Source: Fistulifera solaris (Eukaryota; Bacillariophyta; Bacillariophyceae; Naviculales; Stauroneidaceae). From it: 64,000 nt of DNA. The position numbers and the translations under genes were made by a program. This document shows, piece after piece, positions 12,420-26,949 of this stretch. Every line of letters starts with the position of its first letter. The stretch's first letter is position 1. Under the pieces are notes generated by a model. That model was not told the DNA's origin and searched no databases. It saw only the letters and a list, made by a program, of their open reading frames with translations. The stretch lies in contig AP026137.1 of the NCBI GenBank assembly GCA_030295235.1, forward strand, positions 806,001 through 870,000. Direction: 5' to 3'.

Positions 12420-14063
12420 ATGCAGTCAAACGTAGGCTCGATATCAAACAAGTACACTTCCTTTCGGATCCGTAATCTACGGTACAAGAGTGATCAATCT
12501 GATCCTGCAAGGAAAACAACAAGAAATGAAGAAACACCCGTTATAGCACCGGGATCGAAGCCTCACTCCGCCATCGCGGCTCAATTGGAAGAGCGACTCA
12601 AACGAGTTGTTAGCGATCTAAATTTGAGCGATCAGCTTTCGGTAATAGGCATTGCTGTCCTTACGGCTCTCATTTTGACGGCTCCTTATGTTATTCGGCA
12701 AATGAAGAAATCAGGTCGAGAAGATTATTCGGTCACGTCGGAAGATCCGGTGGATGATTTGACCATGGTTGTGAGACGTGCGTGGGACGAGGAAGACGAA
12801 GATGAGTCATCTCGAAAAAGCGCTGTTGAAATAATGCTTAAGGATATTTTGAAATCGCAAGGACTGCAGTAAGCAGCACAGGATTTTCTCATTCGCATTT
12901 TGGAAGCGCCCGAGTTCCAGGCGGCGCTGCAACGTTTGGTAAAAAACGATTTGGGCGGACTTAATTTCGGATAAGGAAACTGTGGCACTAGTGATTCGAC
13001 TGCTGCAAATAGCCATTCAAGATCCGGCTGTGAAGAAAGCGGCTCAACTTCTTGTGCTTCAAATTGTTCAAGATCAGCAAGTCAAAGAGTCGCTCATTGA
13101 GCTCATCAAAAGTTTGGGTGCCGAAAAGGCTGTTCTGGATGCTACTCAGACTCTTCTAACAGAGGCCGCGCATAATGCTTTGAATGATGCGGAAATATTA
13201 GACCATTCGATGGAATTCGCGACGGACATGGTGGGAGACGATGTCGTCCAACGAACGGCTGGTGAGGCTTTGCGCAAATCAGTGGGACACGCTTTTAGAC
13301 CTGCGTCCACGGTTTTGTTGACAGCGGCAGGTATTGGTTTGATGGTATTCGGTGTGGCTACAATTGGCTATGCCAGATCGTCCGACCAAGAAATAGTTTT
13401 GTTGGAAACAGCTGCTCGATCACTACAAAGCAATGCCTCTTATGGGATTATGAGGATCGTCACTTGGCCTTTTCGTGCAGTGCAGGGTATCTGGAGCGAT
13501 ACAGAAATTTATTGTGGAAACCTGTGTGTTGGCTTCAAGATAGTGCCGCTATAATTTCGGAGCAAGCATTATCATTGATTTCAGACTCGTTCGACTACGT
13601 GTCGAGTCTACCAAGTCGGGGAAGTGTGGCGGTGATGCAAGCCTTGTCGCAAGCTGGACAGGCCACTGCTGATGCCGTTGTTACTTTTGTTGATCGATTG
13701 TTTCAAAAGATCGCCTCCTTGGCGTGTTTATACAAAGATGAATTGGTCGCAGCCATCACTCAGTACTTAAGGGCAGCTGTTGATTTCGTAGTGGAGTTCG
13801 CTCAATCCAATGGCCAGGTCGCGATTCTATGGATGTTATTTAAGTGCTCAATTGATGCTATAGCGATGTTTTGGTTGCAGTCGCCAGGTACGCCTGTTTT
13901 CTTGTTAGCTTCAGCTGGTACATTTTGCTACGTCACTCTGCACGCCCACTTCTTTTATCTCCATCGCCGTGCATCGTACTCGATGCCATTGCAATTGCAA
14001 GTTCTGCATTCCTTTTATCGTTATCGTAATGCTCTTTTTCCTTCTTCTAGCAGAAAAGGGTGA
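12420..14063 (+). pseudogene. Broken copy of the mitochondrial-type protein gene, unit 2
   Basis: Same TAA at the position matching CAA in unit 5 and the same A-run frameshift. A further one-base loss (GAAATTTATTG) ends the second open block at 13554; units 3 and 4 share this loss. The third block, 13464-14063, carries the replaced tail. Shared differences from units 1 and 5 (CACTAGTG for CACAAGTG, Met for Val in ATDMVGDD) group units 2-4 here. Confidence 0.75.
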
Positions 14064-14316
14064 CACGCACGGTCTCACGGTGGACACAGTGTGTGGTCAG
14101 TGTCGGATTTCTTTCCTGTTGATGCTGATGCCGATGCCGATGCCGATGCCCTATCGACGCATCATCAAAGACTATCCGTGTCTGCCAAACAAAGGTTACA
14201 TACTCGCCAATCTCATCTTTTTTTCGGCGGCGGTGGCGGCGGTAGGATCGGATAAAGTCGATGTGTCATCATCAGTCGAGGAAAGCAGATGGGACCGCGT
14301 CCGAAGGGAAGGAGGC

Positions 14317-15194
14317 ATGTTCTCCATACACACAAAACATACGGTGTTTTTGAATCCGTTTGGACTCTGGTACGGTGCGGTGGCTGTCACTCTCGGTATC
14401 CCGTGGTATATTGCCATGACAATCTGTCAAATTTTTTACAAGTTGACCGGAGAACGTTTCGATTGACTACGATGCATTCCGATTTTTTATTACACAAATT
14501 TTTATTACACAAATTTGGGGGACATTGTTGTTCCGATTGACACATTGTTATCGCAAAATGGAAGGTTTGGATATTTAGCGAAAATTCTATAAAGAGTGAG
14601 TATGTTGGCAATAACCGTGCTGGACATTCGCCTTCGCAGTTCGCAGGAGGAGTCTCATAATGTTTTTTCGACGTCACAGGGGTCGATGTGTCATGCTTGT
14701 GGCGAATCACAGCTCATGGATGGACACTTTCTATTTGGGTGCGACCGTCGGCTGGAGAAATTTTAGCCTCATTAGCAAAAATGAAGTGCAGCGCGTCCCC
14801 ATTCTCGGTAAGGCCATCGAGGTTGGCGGCAATATTCTACCTGGTAGTAGATCGACAAGATCGCAAGTCGCAGCTCATGACGTTGAAAAAGGGAATTCAA
14901 TACCAGTACTTACAAGACTTTGTACATTTGTGAAGGTATCCCGAGGGAACACGTGCGCATACAAGAAGAGTCGTGCCCTTTAAAAACGGAGCTTTCAAAA
15001 TGGCGCACAAGGCTGGTGCACCGGTCATCATCCCCATTTCCATCGTAGGCGCCGATAAATCCATGGCAATTCACTGGATGTTCCCTTTCTGACCCGGTCA
15101 CCCCCTATCACGCGTGGTCGTTCATAAACCGATTGAATCCGAAGGAAGGACGGAAGAGGAGCTGGCGGAGGCTGTTTCGCACTGCTATGAATAG
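14317..15194 (+). pseudogene. PlsC-family acyltransferase pseudogene, unit 2
   Basis: Same decayed acyltransferase as unit 1: NHSSWMD motif, PEGTR preceded by TGA, and a further TGA after WMFPF shared with unit 1. The intron donor is GTGAGT. An additional stop (TTTAGCG for TTTTACG) falls just before the intron. The C-terminal pieces end at 15194. Confidence 0.7.
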
Positions 15195-16281
15195 CGGATT
15201 GGACGATTACCAAAAGCCACTTGACAAGTGAATCATTGTCCTTGAAAGTACCAGGTACCAGGTACCAGGTATGATCGGGCAAAAGTGAAATGAGGGATAG
15301 TTTCCGGGACTGAAAAGTTGAGTCGTTGGAGAAAAGTAGACAACCGGATTTTTGAAGTCGAAATTCGAAACATGGATTGCAATCGCTACTGCAAGCTGCA
15401 AGTAGTTGACTACTAATGAAAATAAAGTTAGCCTACCAAACTGTACCCAAATGAACGGAGGTTAGTCTAGAGGTATAGCAGTCTACGCCATTTTTCAATG
15501 ATTCATGACTGATGACTGAAACGCAGTCGTGAAAAAGGTAGCGCACACCCTTATGGGTCTCTATATAGAACAGATGAAAGACAATGATTTCGCAAGGAAT
15601 TTCGACGTAAGCAATCGAGTTGTGCATTGCAAATGCTGCAAGGATCATTGTATTAGCACGTCATAAAATACAAACATAGCTTACCAACCCAGCAGAACAA
15701 ACGGAGCTTAGGTAGCAGTGGAACTCGGACCAATCCTGATTCATGACTGAAAAGCAGTCGTGGTTAACATCATTCGTTACGAGTTACGAGGGGGATCGCT
15801 GCAATCTATTTACTCCTATTACTCAGTCTTAGCAACCAGCAAACTAAATAGAATTCTTTTTGAAAACATCCAATCTATTATTGCTAAAAATAGATAGAAC
15901 GCAGATCCCAGAATCAAAAGGAGCACAACTCTTGCACGAGGAGCTAGAAGAAAGAACACTGTCTCACTGCACCAAGCCACCGAGCTACGAGTGATTCAAC
16001 ACATGAATCACACCCGCAGACGGCACATCTGGCGTCTTAACGAGAGACATGGGGCCCTACCTTCATCGCAGCGCGAGAGTTGGCTTGCCACGCCTGGCCA
16101 ATTGATTTGGGTTTAAAAGAGAGAAAACAAAATAGATTTGGACTTGAGAGTGAACGTACCTTGTCACGGTCCCTGCCAGATACTCTGCCGTCGAGTTCAA
16201 AGCAAACCGGGATTCCAGCACCTCCTCGTGACATTCTCTCATCCTCACCTTTTCTGTCCCTTAGATCAATAAATTATTACA

Positions 16282-18517
16282 CTACTTGGGATATCGAACA
16301 TTCTCCTTGCACAGTCGAGCCAAGTACGGGCGCGCGCGGAAGCAAACATTCTCCTTGCACTTCCGCTCCAGAAAGGGACGGGTGCGGAGGCAAGGACCAA
16401 GTGTTTTCTTTCGCTTTCGCATCGCATCCACCTCCATTGAATCCACATCGCAAAAGTGTGGAATGGTATCCACGTCCATTCCACTCGTGATATCAAATCT
16501 CGGCATGGTATCCATCTCCGTTTCACTCAAAAAATCCAATGTCGACATTGCAGAATCCTCCTCTACAAAAAGATCAAGACACAATCGATGACGCTTCGAA
16601 CTCCTCACCGGAGAAGAGGAAGAAACAACATCATCTCCCAAAGCGCGCTTACGCGTCCCACAGCCAAGATCCACCACCACGACGACAGGATCAAGACACA
16701 ATCGACGTCGCTTCGAACTCCTCACCGGAGAAGAGGAAGAAACAACATCAGCTTCCAATGCGCGCTTACGCGGCCCGCGAACAAGATCCACCACCACGAC
16801 GACAGGATCACGACACAATCGACGACGCTTCGAACTCCTCACCGGAGAAGAGGAAGAAACAACATCATCTTCCAATGCGCGCTTACGCGTCCCGCGAACA
16901 AGATCCACCACCACGACGACAGGATCACGACACAATCGACGACGCTTCGAACTCCTCACCTGAGAAGAGGAAGAAACAACATCATCTCCCAAAGCGCGCT
17001 TACGCGTCCCACAGCCAAGATCCACCACCACGACGACAGGATCAAGACACAATCGACGACGCTTCGAACTCCTCACCGGAGAAGAGGAAGAAACAACATC
17101 ATCTCCCAATGCGCGCTTACGCGTCCCACAGCCAAGATCCACCACCACGACGACAGGATCAAGACACAATCGACGACGCTCGAACTCCTCAACGGAGAAG
17201 AGGAAGAAACAACATCATCTCCCAAAGCGCGCTTACGATTCCAACGAGACGGATCATTCAAACCAGCCATCTCATCGATCTCCATAGGAACCTCCATAGG
17301 ATCATACAAACCAGCCCTCTCATCGATCTCCATAGGAACCGGATCATACAAGCCAGCCATCTCATCGATCTCCATAGGAACCTCAATAGGATCATACAAA
17401 CCAGCCATCTCATCGATCTCCATAAAAACCAGATCATCCAAACCAGCCATCTCATCGATCTCCATAGGAACCTCCATAGGATCATACAAACCAGCCATCT
17501 CATCGATCTCCATAGGAACCTCCATAGGATCATACAAACCAGCCATCTCATCGATCTCCATAAAAACCAGATCATCCAAACCAGCCATCTCATCGATCTC
17601 CATAAAAACCGGATCATCCAAACCAGCCATCTCATCGATCTCCATAGGAACAGGATCATTAAAACCAGCCATCTCATCGATCTCCATAGGAACCGGATCA
17701 TCCAAACCAGCCATCTCATCGATCTCCATAAAAACCGGATCATCCAAACCAGCCATCTCATCGATCTCCATAGGAGCAGGATCACGAGCAAGATCCGCAA
17801 AGTACTCGCGAACACTTCGTTGCCCGATCCGTTCGATGAAACGACACGACACCAATTTATCATCGGGCGCAAAATGAACTCGACGACGATCATCACTTTT
17901 CTTTACAATACGCTCCGCAAACAATTTCGTTTTCAATGATTCTAGAGCCGTCGGCTCAATCGACTCCACAACCGGTATCGTCTTCACTGGAGCAGAAGGC
18001 ACTGTCCCGACTACAACGGAATCCTCCACAGCCGGTTGCTGAACACAGCAACGACGATGAGCAAGACCCGAAAAGTATTCACGAACACTTTGTTGCCCGA
18101 TCCGTTCGATGAAACGACACGACACCAAATTTTCATCGGGGGCAAAACGAACGCGAAGAAGACCGCTTTCCTTCAACAAACATCGGAAATGTGCGTTCCA
18201 AACAGCACGCTTGTTTGAGAATTCACACAAAAGACGAATGGGATCGAGACCAATAGAGCTGCATGTCTCGGAATTCCCCAATCGCACGATATGAATTGCT
18301 TTTGTTGCTGCGGACGACCCACGAAGCTCAGCCAACAACAAAAACAAGCCAACTGCGGAAGCACCGATCCATCTGGCACCTCCACAAGCACCAACAGCTC
18401 CAATCACCATAAGAAAGAGAATGAAGACGAAAGACACGCAAAAGTGACACGGTGCTTTCGCTTCAAATCAAATTGCTTCCCCGTAGCGTCAAGTACCGGA
18501 GCTACAGGACGAAACAT
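16282..18517 (-). pseudogene. Membrane-anchored tandem-repeat protein, unit 3 copy
   Basis: Start ATG at 18517, anchor, duplicated RVxF-like module, about 12 PMEIDEMAGL repeats and six 39-residue repeats. Here, as in unit 4, the six-A run keeps frame into the complete acidic tail (TLDFLSETEMDTMPRFDITS onward), ending at 16282. A one-base loss near 17179 (GACGCTCG for GACGCTTCG) separates the blocks 18437-17073 and 17169-16282. If that loss is an error, this copy would be open from the anchor to the tail. Confidence 0.6.
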
Positions 18518-19488
18518 CGTGAGACGTAGAGTCTCCAAACGAACTGGAAACTCCGTGTTCTTTGCCAAGAGAACATCGTCACGATGCGTACAACCGTTTG
18601 CGTGAAAAGAACGAAGCAAACAGCCGCACGACGACCAAACGACAGCCACATGGTCGAGCAAAAACTCTTCAGCGCCAGAAGAGCGATTTCTGCGACGGTC
18701 CGAGCGCAGAAACGCATCAACACAAGCCCCGCAACGCAAGCAGGCACAAGGATGATGCAAAGAACGGAAAAGAGCGACAGAACAAGCAAACAGACGCAGG
18801 AGAAAACACACACCGACTCCGAAAGCGACTGAACACTTGCGATGCCGCGCAGCATACTTCCAATCTCCAGAGCAAACTGAATCTCCGCCGGAGCGAAGAA
18901 ACAGCCAATCCGGCCGACAGGAGACGAAAGGATGCAAGTAAAGAGCACGAAGCTCGCGAAAGTTTTGTTTGTTTTGATAAAGTTTATCATTTTGTTGCAA
19001 GACCTTGTTTCAAAAGAAAAAAGTGGGCAATATCGAGAAGGCGAGGGGGAGGCCAGCTGCGGACCGCGGTACATTTTCTACGTAACCTTCACGACTACTA
19101 TTTGAAAGAGAAAGTATATTCGATGCGACATGGTACTCTATTCGGACAATGTACGCTGCATACATCCAGTATATCAACGTACCGGTACCGGATGGACGTT
19201 GCTGTGTCCTCGTTTTTCCGTGCTTTTTTTTTTTTATAAAAAAAAGTCTTGTTGTAATCATTACCAACCAGGTCTTGCTTATTGCTTCGCTATGGAAAGA
19301 AAGATTGTCGATCAACTGCCACTCGACAATAATGATAGCAAACAAACGAATTCTTTTCTCGTCACTTCGACGCGGAGCAAAGGATCGACGGAGATTAGGA
19401 ATCACCTTTTTCGAGATAGATCCCATGTGAGCTCGCAACTCGCCACATCATCGCTTGCAGCACGAAATCCTTCCTTTTCGTTAGTTCA

Positions 19489-21131
19489 ATGCAGTCAAAC
19501 GTAGGCTCGATATCAAACAAGTACACTTCCTTTCGGATCCGTAATCTACGGTACAAGAGTGATCAATCAGATCCTGCAAGGAAAACAACAAGAAATGAAG
19601 AAACACCCGTTATAGCACCGGGATCGAAGCCTCACTCCGCCATCGCGGCTCAATTGGAAGAGCGACTCAAACGAGTTGTTAGCGATCTAAATTTGAGCGA
19701 TCAGCTTTCGGTAATAGGCATTGCTGTCCTTACGGCTCTCATTTTGACGGCTCCTTATGTTATTCGGCAAATGAAGAAATCAGGTCGAGAAGATTATTCG
19801 GTCACGTCGGAAGATCCGGTGGATGATTTGACCATGGTTGTGAGACGTGCGTGGGACGAGGAAGACGAAGATGAGTCATCTCGAAAAAGCGCTGTTGAAA
19901 TAATGCTTAAGGATATTTTGAAATCGCAAGGACTGCAGTAAGCAGCACAGGATTTTCTCATTCGCATTTTGGAAGCGCCCGAGTTCCAGGCGGCGCTGCA
20001 ACGTTTGGTAAAAACGATTTGGGCGGACTTAATTTCGGATAAGGAAACTGTGGCACTAGTGATTCGACTGCTGCAAATAGCCATTCAAGATCCGGCTGTG
20101 AAGAAAGCGGCTCAACTTCTTGTGCTTCAAATTGTTCAAGATCAGCAAGTCAAAGAGTCGCTCATTGAGCTCATCAAAAGTTTGGGTGCCGAAAAGGCTG
20201 TTCTGGATGCTACTCAGACTCTTCTAACAGAGGCCGCGCATAATGCTTTGAATGATGCGGAAATATTAGACCATTCGATGGAATTCGCGACGGACATGGT
20301 GGGAGACGATGTCGTCCAACGAACGGCTGGTGAGGCTTTGCGCAAATCAGTGGGACACGCTTTTAGACCTGCGTCCACGGTTTTGTTGACAGCGGCAGGT
20401 ATTGGTTTGATGGTATTCGGTGTGGCTACAATTGGCTATGCCAGATCGTCCGACCAAGAAATAGTTTTGTTGGAAACAGCTGCTCGATCACTACAAAGCA
20501 ATGCCTCTTATGGGATTATGAGGATCGTCACTTGGCCTTTTCGTGCAGTGCAGGGTATCTGGAGCGATACAGAAATTTATTGTGGAAACCTGTGTGTTGG
20601 CTTCAAGATAGTGCCGCTATAATTTCGGAGCAAGCATTATCATTGATTTCAGACTCGTTCGACTACGTGTCGAGTCTACCAAGTCGGGGAAGTGTGGCGG
20701 TGATGCAAGCCTTGTCGCAAGCTGGACAGGCCACTGCTGATGCCGTTGTTACTTTTGTTGATCGATTGTTTCAAAAGATCGCCTCCTTGGCGTGTTTATA
20801 CAAAGATGAATTGGTCGCAGCCATCACTCAGTACTTAAGGGCAGCTGTTGATTTCGTAGTGGAGTTCGCTCAATCCAATGGCCAGGTCGCGATTCTATGG
20901 ATGTTATTTAAGTGCTCAATTGATGCTATAGCGATGTTTTGGTTGCAGTCGCCAGGTACGCCTGTTTTCTTGTTAGCTTCAGCTGGTACATTTTGCTACG
21001 TCACTCTGCACGCCCACTTCTTTTATCTCCATCGCCGTGCATCGTACTCGATGCCATTGCAATTGCAAGTTCTGCATTCCTTTTATCGTTATCGTAATGC
21101 TCTTTTTCCTTCTTCTAGCAGAAAAGGGTGA
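19489..21131 (+). pseudogene. Broken copy of the mitochondrial-type protein gene, unit 3
   Basis: It carries the shared TAA at 19939, but the following A-run has one A fewer than in units 1, 2 and 4, so the frame is open again from 19969. The GAAATTTATTG loss then ends it at 20622, and the last block runs to 21131. Otherwise as unit 2. Confidence 0.75.
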
Positions 21132-21383
21132 CACGCACGGTCTCACGGTGGACACAGTGTGTGGTCAGTGTCGGATTTCTTTCCTGTTGATGCTGATGCC
21201 GATGCCGATGCCGATGCCCTATCGACGCATCATCAAAGACTATCCGTGTCTGCCAAACAAAGGTTACATACTCGCCAATCTCATCTTTTTTCGGCGGCGG
21301 TGGCGGCGGTAGGATCGGATAAAGTCGATGTGTCATCATCAGTCGAGGAAAGCAGATGGGACCGCGTCCGAAGGGAAGGAGGC

Positions 21384-22262
21384 ATGTTCTCCATACACAC
21401 AAAACATACGGTGTTTTTGAATCCGTTTGGACTCTGGTACGGTGCGGTGGCTGTCACTCTCGGTATCCCGTGGTATATTGCCATGACAATCTGTCAAATT
21501 TTTTACAAGTTGACCGGAGAACGTTTCGATTGACTACGATGCATTCCGATTTTTTTATTACACAAATTTTTATTACACAAATTTGGGGGACATTGTTGTT
21601 CCGATTGACACATTGTTATCGCAAAATGGAAGGTTTGGATATTTAGCGAAAATTCTATAAAGAGTGAGTATGTTGGCAATAACCGTGCTGGACATTCGCC
21701 TTCGCAGTTCGCAGGAGGAGTCTCATAATGTTTTTTCGACGTCACAGGGGTCGATGTGTCATGCTTGTGGCGAATCACAGCTCATGGATGGACACTTTCT
21801 ATTTGGGTGCGACCGTCGGCTGGAGAAATTTTAGCCTCATTAGCAAAAATGAAGTGCAGCGCGTCCCCATTCTCGGTAAGGCCATCGAGGTTGGCGGCAA
21901 TATTCTACCTGGTAGTAGATCGACAAGATCGCAAGTCGCAGCTCATGACGTTGAAAAAGGGAATTCAATACCAGTACTTACAAGACTTTGTACATTTGTG
22001 AAGGTATCCCGAGGGAACACGTGCGCATACAAGAAGAGTCGTGCCCTTTAAAAACGGAGCTTTCAAAATGGCACACAAGGCTGGTGCACCGGTCATCATC
22101 CCCATTTCCATCGTAGGCGCCGATAAATCCATGGCAATTCACTGGATGTTCCCTTTCCGACCCGGTCACCCCCTATCACGCATGGTCGTTCATAAACCGA
22201 TTGAATCCGAAGGAAGGACGGAAGAGGAGCTGGCGGAGGCTGTTTCGCAGTGCTATGAATAG
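21384..22262 (+). pseudogene. PlsC-family acyltransferase pseudogene, unit 3
   Basis: Same decayed acyltransferase. The C-terminal block (22041-22262, PFKNGAF to SQCYE) is uninterrupted because the codon after WMFPF is CGA rather than TGA, as in unit 4. NHSSWMD is intact in another frame, and TGA still precedes PEGTR. An extra stop just before the intron is shared with unit 2. Confidence 0.7.
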
Positions 22263-23344
22263 CGGATTGGGCGATTACCAAAAGCCACTTGACAAGTGAA
22301 TCATTGTCCTTGAAAGTACCAGGTACCAGGTACCAGGTATGATCGGGCAAAAGTGAAATGAGGGATAGTTTCCGGGACTGAACAGTTGAGTCGTTGGAGA
22401 AAAGTAGACAACCGGATTTTTGAAGTCGAAATTCGAGACATGGATTGCAATCGCTACTGCAAGCTGCAAGTAGTCGACTACTAATGAAAATGAAGTTAAC
22501 CTACCAAACTGTACCCAAATGAACGGAGGTTAGTCTAGAGGTATAGCAGTCTGCGCCATTTTTCAATGATTCATGACTGATGACTGAAACGCAGTCGTGA
22601 AAAAGGTAGCGCACACCCTTATGGGTCTCTATATAGAATAGATGAAAGACAATGATTTCGCAAGGAATTTCGACGTAAGCAATCGAGTTGTGCATTGCAA
22701 ATGCTGCAAGGATCATTGTATTAGCACGTCATAAAATACAAACATAGCTTACCAACCCAGCAGAACAAACGGAGCTTAGGTAGCAGTGGAACTCGGACCA
22801 ATCCTGATTCATGACTGAAAAGCAGTCGTGGTTAACATCATTCGTTACGAGTTACGAGGGGGATCGCTGCAATCTATTTACTCCTATTACTCAGTCTTAG
22901 CAACCAGCAAACTAAATAGAATTCTTTTTGAAAACATCCAATCTATTATTGCTAAAAATAGATAGAACGCAGATCCCAGAATCAAAAGGAGCACAACTCT
23001 TGCACGAGGAGCTAGAAGAAAGAACACTGTCTCACTGCACCAAGCCACCGAGCTACGAGTGATTCAACACATGAATCACACCCGCAGACGGCACATCTGA
23101 CGTCTTAACGAGAGACATGGGGCCCTACCTTCATCGCAGCGCGAGAGTTGGCTTGCCACGCCTGGCCAATTGATTTGGGTTTAAAAGAGAGAAAACAAAA
23201 TAGATTTGGACTTGAGAGTGAACGTACCTTGTCACGGTCCCTGCCAGATACTCTGCCGTCGAGTTCAAAGCAAACCGGGATTCCAGCACCTCCTCGTGAC
23301 ATTCTCTCATCCTCACCTTTTCTGTCCCTTAGATCAATAAATTA

Positions 23345-25926
23345 TTACACTACTTGGGATATCGAACATTCTCCTTGCACAGTCGAGCCAGAGTACGGGC
23401 GCGCGCGGAAGCAAACATTCTCCTTGCACTTCCGCTCCAGAAAGGGACGGGTGCGGAGGCAAGGACCAAGTGTTTTCTTTCGCTTTCGCATCGCATCCAC
23501 CTCCATTGAATCCACATCGCAAAAGTGTGGAATGGTATCCACGTCCATTCCACTCGTGATATCCAATCTCGGCATGGTATCCATCTCCGTTTCACTCAAA
23601 AAATCCAATGTCGACATTGCAGAATCCTCCTCTACAAAAAGATCAAGACACAATCGATGACGCTTCGAACTCCTCACCGGAGAAGAGGAAGAAACAACAT
23701 CAGCTTCCAATGCGCGCTTACGCGTCTCACGACCAAGATCCACCACCACGACGACAGGATCAAGACACAATCGACGACGCTTCCAATTCGTCACCGGAGA
23801 AGAGGTAGAATCAACATCATCTTTCAAAGCGCGCTTACGCGTCCCGCGAACAAGATCCACCACCACAACGACAGGATCAAGACACAATCGACGACGCTTC
23901 GAACTCCTCACCGGAGAAGAGGAAGAAACAACATCATCTTCCAAAGCGCGCTTACGCGTCCCACAGCCAAGATCCACCACCACGACGACAGGATCACGAC
24001 ACAATCGACGACGCTTCCAATTCGTCACCGGAGAAGAGGTAGAATCAACATCATCTTCCAATGCGCGCTTACGCGGCCCGCGAACAAGATCCAACACCAC
24101 GACGACAGGATCACGACACAATCGACGACGCTCGAACTCCTCACCGGAGAAGAGGAAGAAACAACATCATCTTCCAATGCGCGCTTACGCCGTCCCACAG
24201 CCAAGATCCACCACCACGACGACAGGATCACGACACGATCGACGACGCTTCGAACTCCTCACCGGAGAAGAGGAAGAAACAATATCATCTCCCAAAGCGC
24301 GCTTACGCGTCCCACAGCCAAGATCCACCACCACGACGACAGGATCAAGACACAATCGACGTCGCTTCGAACTCCTCACCGGAGAAGAGGAAGAAACAAC
24401 ATCATCTCCCAAAGCGCGCTTACGATTCCAACGAGACGGATCATCCAAACCAGCCATCTCATCTATCTCCATAGGAACCGGATCATTCAAACCAGCCATC
24501 TCATCGATCTCCATAAAAACCGGATCATCCAAACCAGCCATCTCATCGATCTCCATAGGAACCGGATCATACGAACCAGCCATCTCATCGATCTCCATAG
24601 GAACCTCCATAGGATCATACAAAAAAGCCATCTCATCGATCTCCATAGGAATAGGATCATACAAACCAGCCATCTCATCGATCTCCATAGGAACCTCCAT
24701 AGGATCATACAAACCAGCCATCTCATCGATCTCCATAGGAACCTCCATAGGATCATACAAACCAGCCGCCTCATCGATCTCCATAGGAACCTCTATAGGA
24801 TCATACAAACCAGCCATCTCATCGATCTCCATAAAAACCAGATCATCCAAACCAGCCATCTCATCGATCTCCATAGGAACCTCCATAGGATCATACAAAC
24901 CACCCATCTCATCGATATCCATATGAACCTCGATAGGATCATACAAACCAGCCATCTCATCGATCTCCATAGGAACCGGATCATCCAAACCAGGCATCTC
25001 ATCGATCTCTATAGGAACAGGATCATCCAAACCAGCCATCTCATCGATCTCCATAGGAACAGGATCATTAAAACCAGCCATCTCATCGATCTCCATAGGA
25101 ACCGGATCATCCAAACCAGGCATCTCATCGATCTCTATAGGAACAGGATCATCCAAACCAGCCATCTCATCGATCTCCATAGGAGCAGGATCACGAGCAA
25201 GATCCGCAAAGTACTCGCGAACACTTCGTTGCCCGATCCGTTCGATGAAACGACACGACACCAATTTATCATCGGGCGCAAAATGAACTCGACGACGATC
25301 ATCACTTTTCTTTACAATACGCTCCGCAAACAATTTCGTTTTCAATGATTCTAGAGCCGTCGGCTCAATCGACTCCACAACCGGTATCGTCTTCACTGGA
25401 GCAGAAGGCAATGTCCCGACTACAACGGAATCCTCCACAGCCGGTTGCTGAACACAGCAACGACGATGAGCAAGACCCGAAAAGTATTCGCGAACACTTT
25501 GTTGCCCGATCCGTTCGATGAAACGACACGACACCAAATTTTCATCGGGGGCAAAACGAACGCGAAGAAGACCGCTTTCCTTCAACAAACATCGGAAATG
25601 TGCGTTCCAAACAGCACGCTTGTTTGAGAATTCACACAAAAGACGAATGGGATCGAGACCAATAGAGCTGCATGTCTCGGAATTCCCCAATCGCACGATA
25701 TGAATTGCTTTTGTTGCTGCGGACGACCCACGAAGCTCAGCCAACAACAAAAACAAGCCAACTGCGGAAGCACCGATCCATCTGGCACCTCCACAAGCAC
25801 CAACAGCTCCAATCACCATAAGAAAGAGAATGAAGACGAAAGACACGCAAAAGTGACACGGTGCTTTCGCTTCAAATCAAATTGCTTCCCCGTAGCGTCA
25901 AGTACCGGAGCTACAGGACGAAACAT
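23345..25926 (-). pseudogene. Membrane-anchored tandem-repeat protein, unit 4 copy
   Basis: Start ATG at 25926, anchor, duplicated RVxF-like module, about 17 short repeats and seven long ones. The short repeats are the most diverged in the array (PIEIDEMPGL twice, HMDIDEMGGL, MAFLYDP, MAGSYDP), suggesting relaxed or changed selection. Frame changes occur near 24192 (an extra C) and 24131 (a lost T). The acidic tail is complete and ends at 23345. Confidence 0.6.
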
Positions 25927-26471
25927 CGTGAGACGTAGAGTCTCCAAACGAACTGGAAACTCCGTGTTCTTTGCCAAGAGAACATCGTCACGATGCGTAC
26001 AACCGTTTGCGTGAAAAGAACGAAGCAAACAGCCGCACGACGACCAAACGACAGCCACATGGTCGAGCAAAAACTCTTCAGCGCCAGAAGAGCGATTTCT
26101 GCGACGGTCCGAGCGCAGAAACGCATCAACACAAGCCCCGCAACGCAAGCAGGCACAAGGATGATGCAAAGAACGGAAAAGAGCGACAGAACAAGCAAAC
26201 AGACGCAGGAGAAAACACACACCGACTCCGAAAGCGACTGAACACTTGCGATGCCGCGCAGCATACTTCCAATCTCCAGAGCAAACTGAATCTCCGCCGG
26301 AGCGAAGAAACAGCCAATCCGGCCGACAGGAGACGAAAGGATGCAAGTAAAGAGCACGAAGCTCGCGAAAGTTTTGTTTGTTTTGATAAAGTTTATCATT
26401 TTGTTGCAAGACCTTGTTTCAAAAGAAAAAAGTGGGCAATATCGAGAAGGCGAGGGGGAGGCCAGCTGCGG

Positions 26472-26521
26472 ACCGCGGTACATGTTGTACGGACCGCGGT
26501 ACATGTTGTACGGACCGCGGT
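26472..26521. promoter_or_regulatory. Three 21-bp iterons with ACCGCGGT palindrome, unit 4
   Basis: Same array as in unit 1, with palindrome starts at 26472, 26493 and 26514. It sits in the divergent promoter between the minus-strand genes and the plus-strand broken gene. Confidence 0.5.
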
Positions 26522-26949
26522 ACATTTTCTACGTAACCTTCACGGCTACTATTTGAAAGAGAAAGTATATTCGATGCGACATGATACTCTATTCGGACAA
26601 TGTACGCTGCATACATCCAGTATATCAACGTACGGGTACCGTACCGGATGGATGGACTTTGCTGTGTCCTCGTTTTTCCGTGCTTTTTTTTTTTTTATAA
26701 AAAAAAGTCTTGTTGTAATCATTACCAACCAGGTCTTGCTTATTGCTTCGCTATGGAAAGAAAGATTGTCGATCAACTGCCACTCGACAATAATGATAGC
26801 AAACAAACGAATTCTTTTCTCGTCACTTCGACGCGGAGCAAAGGATCGACGGAGATTAGGAATCACCTTTTTCGAGATAGATCCCATGTGAGCTCGCAAC
26901 TCGCCACATCATCGCTTGCAGCACGAAATCCTTCCTTTTCGTTAGTTCA

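Larger units (their letters stand above)
7643..15688. repeat. Tandem unit 2 of the array (longest, 8046 bp)
   Basis: Same order of parts as unit 1. It is longest because the repeat-protein gene carries more internal repeats (about 26 short, nine long). The promoter is the short form, with a single ACCGCGGT at 11997 and the variant ACGTACCGGTACCGG. Units 2 and 3 share this promoter form, while units 1 and 2 share markers in the repeat-gene tail and the acyltransferase stop. Confidence 0.95.
15689..22756. repeat. Tandem unit 3 of the array (shortest, 7068 bp)
   Basis: Same order of parts. It is shortest because the repeat-protein gene has only about 12 short repeats and the promoter has a single iteron (19063). 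In the repeat gene it is closest to unit 5, in the promoter to unit 2, and in the acyltransferase end to unit 4. Confidence 0.95.
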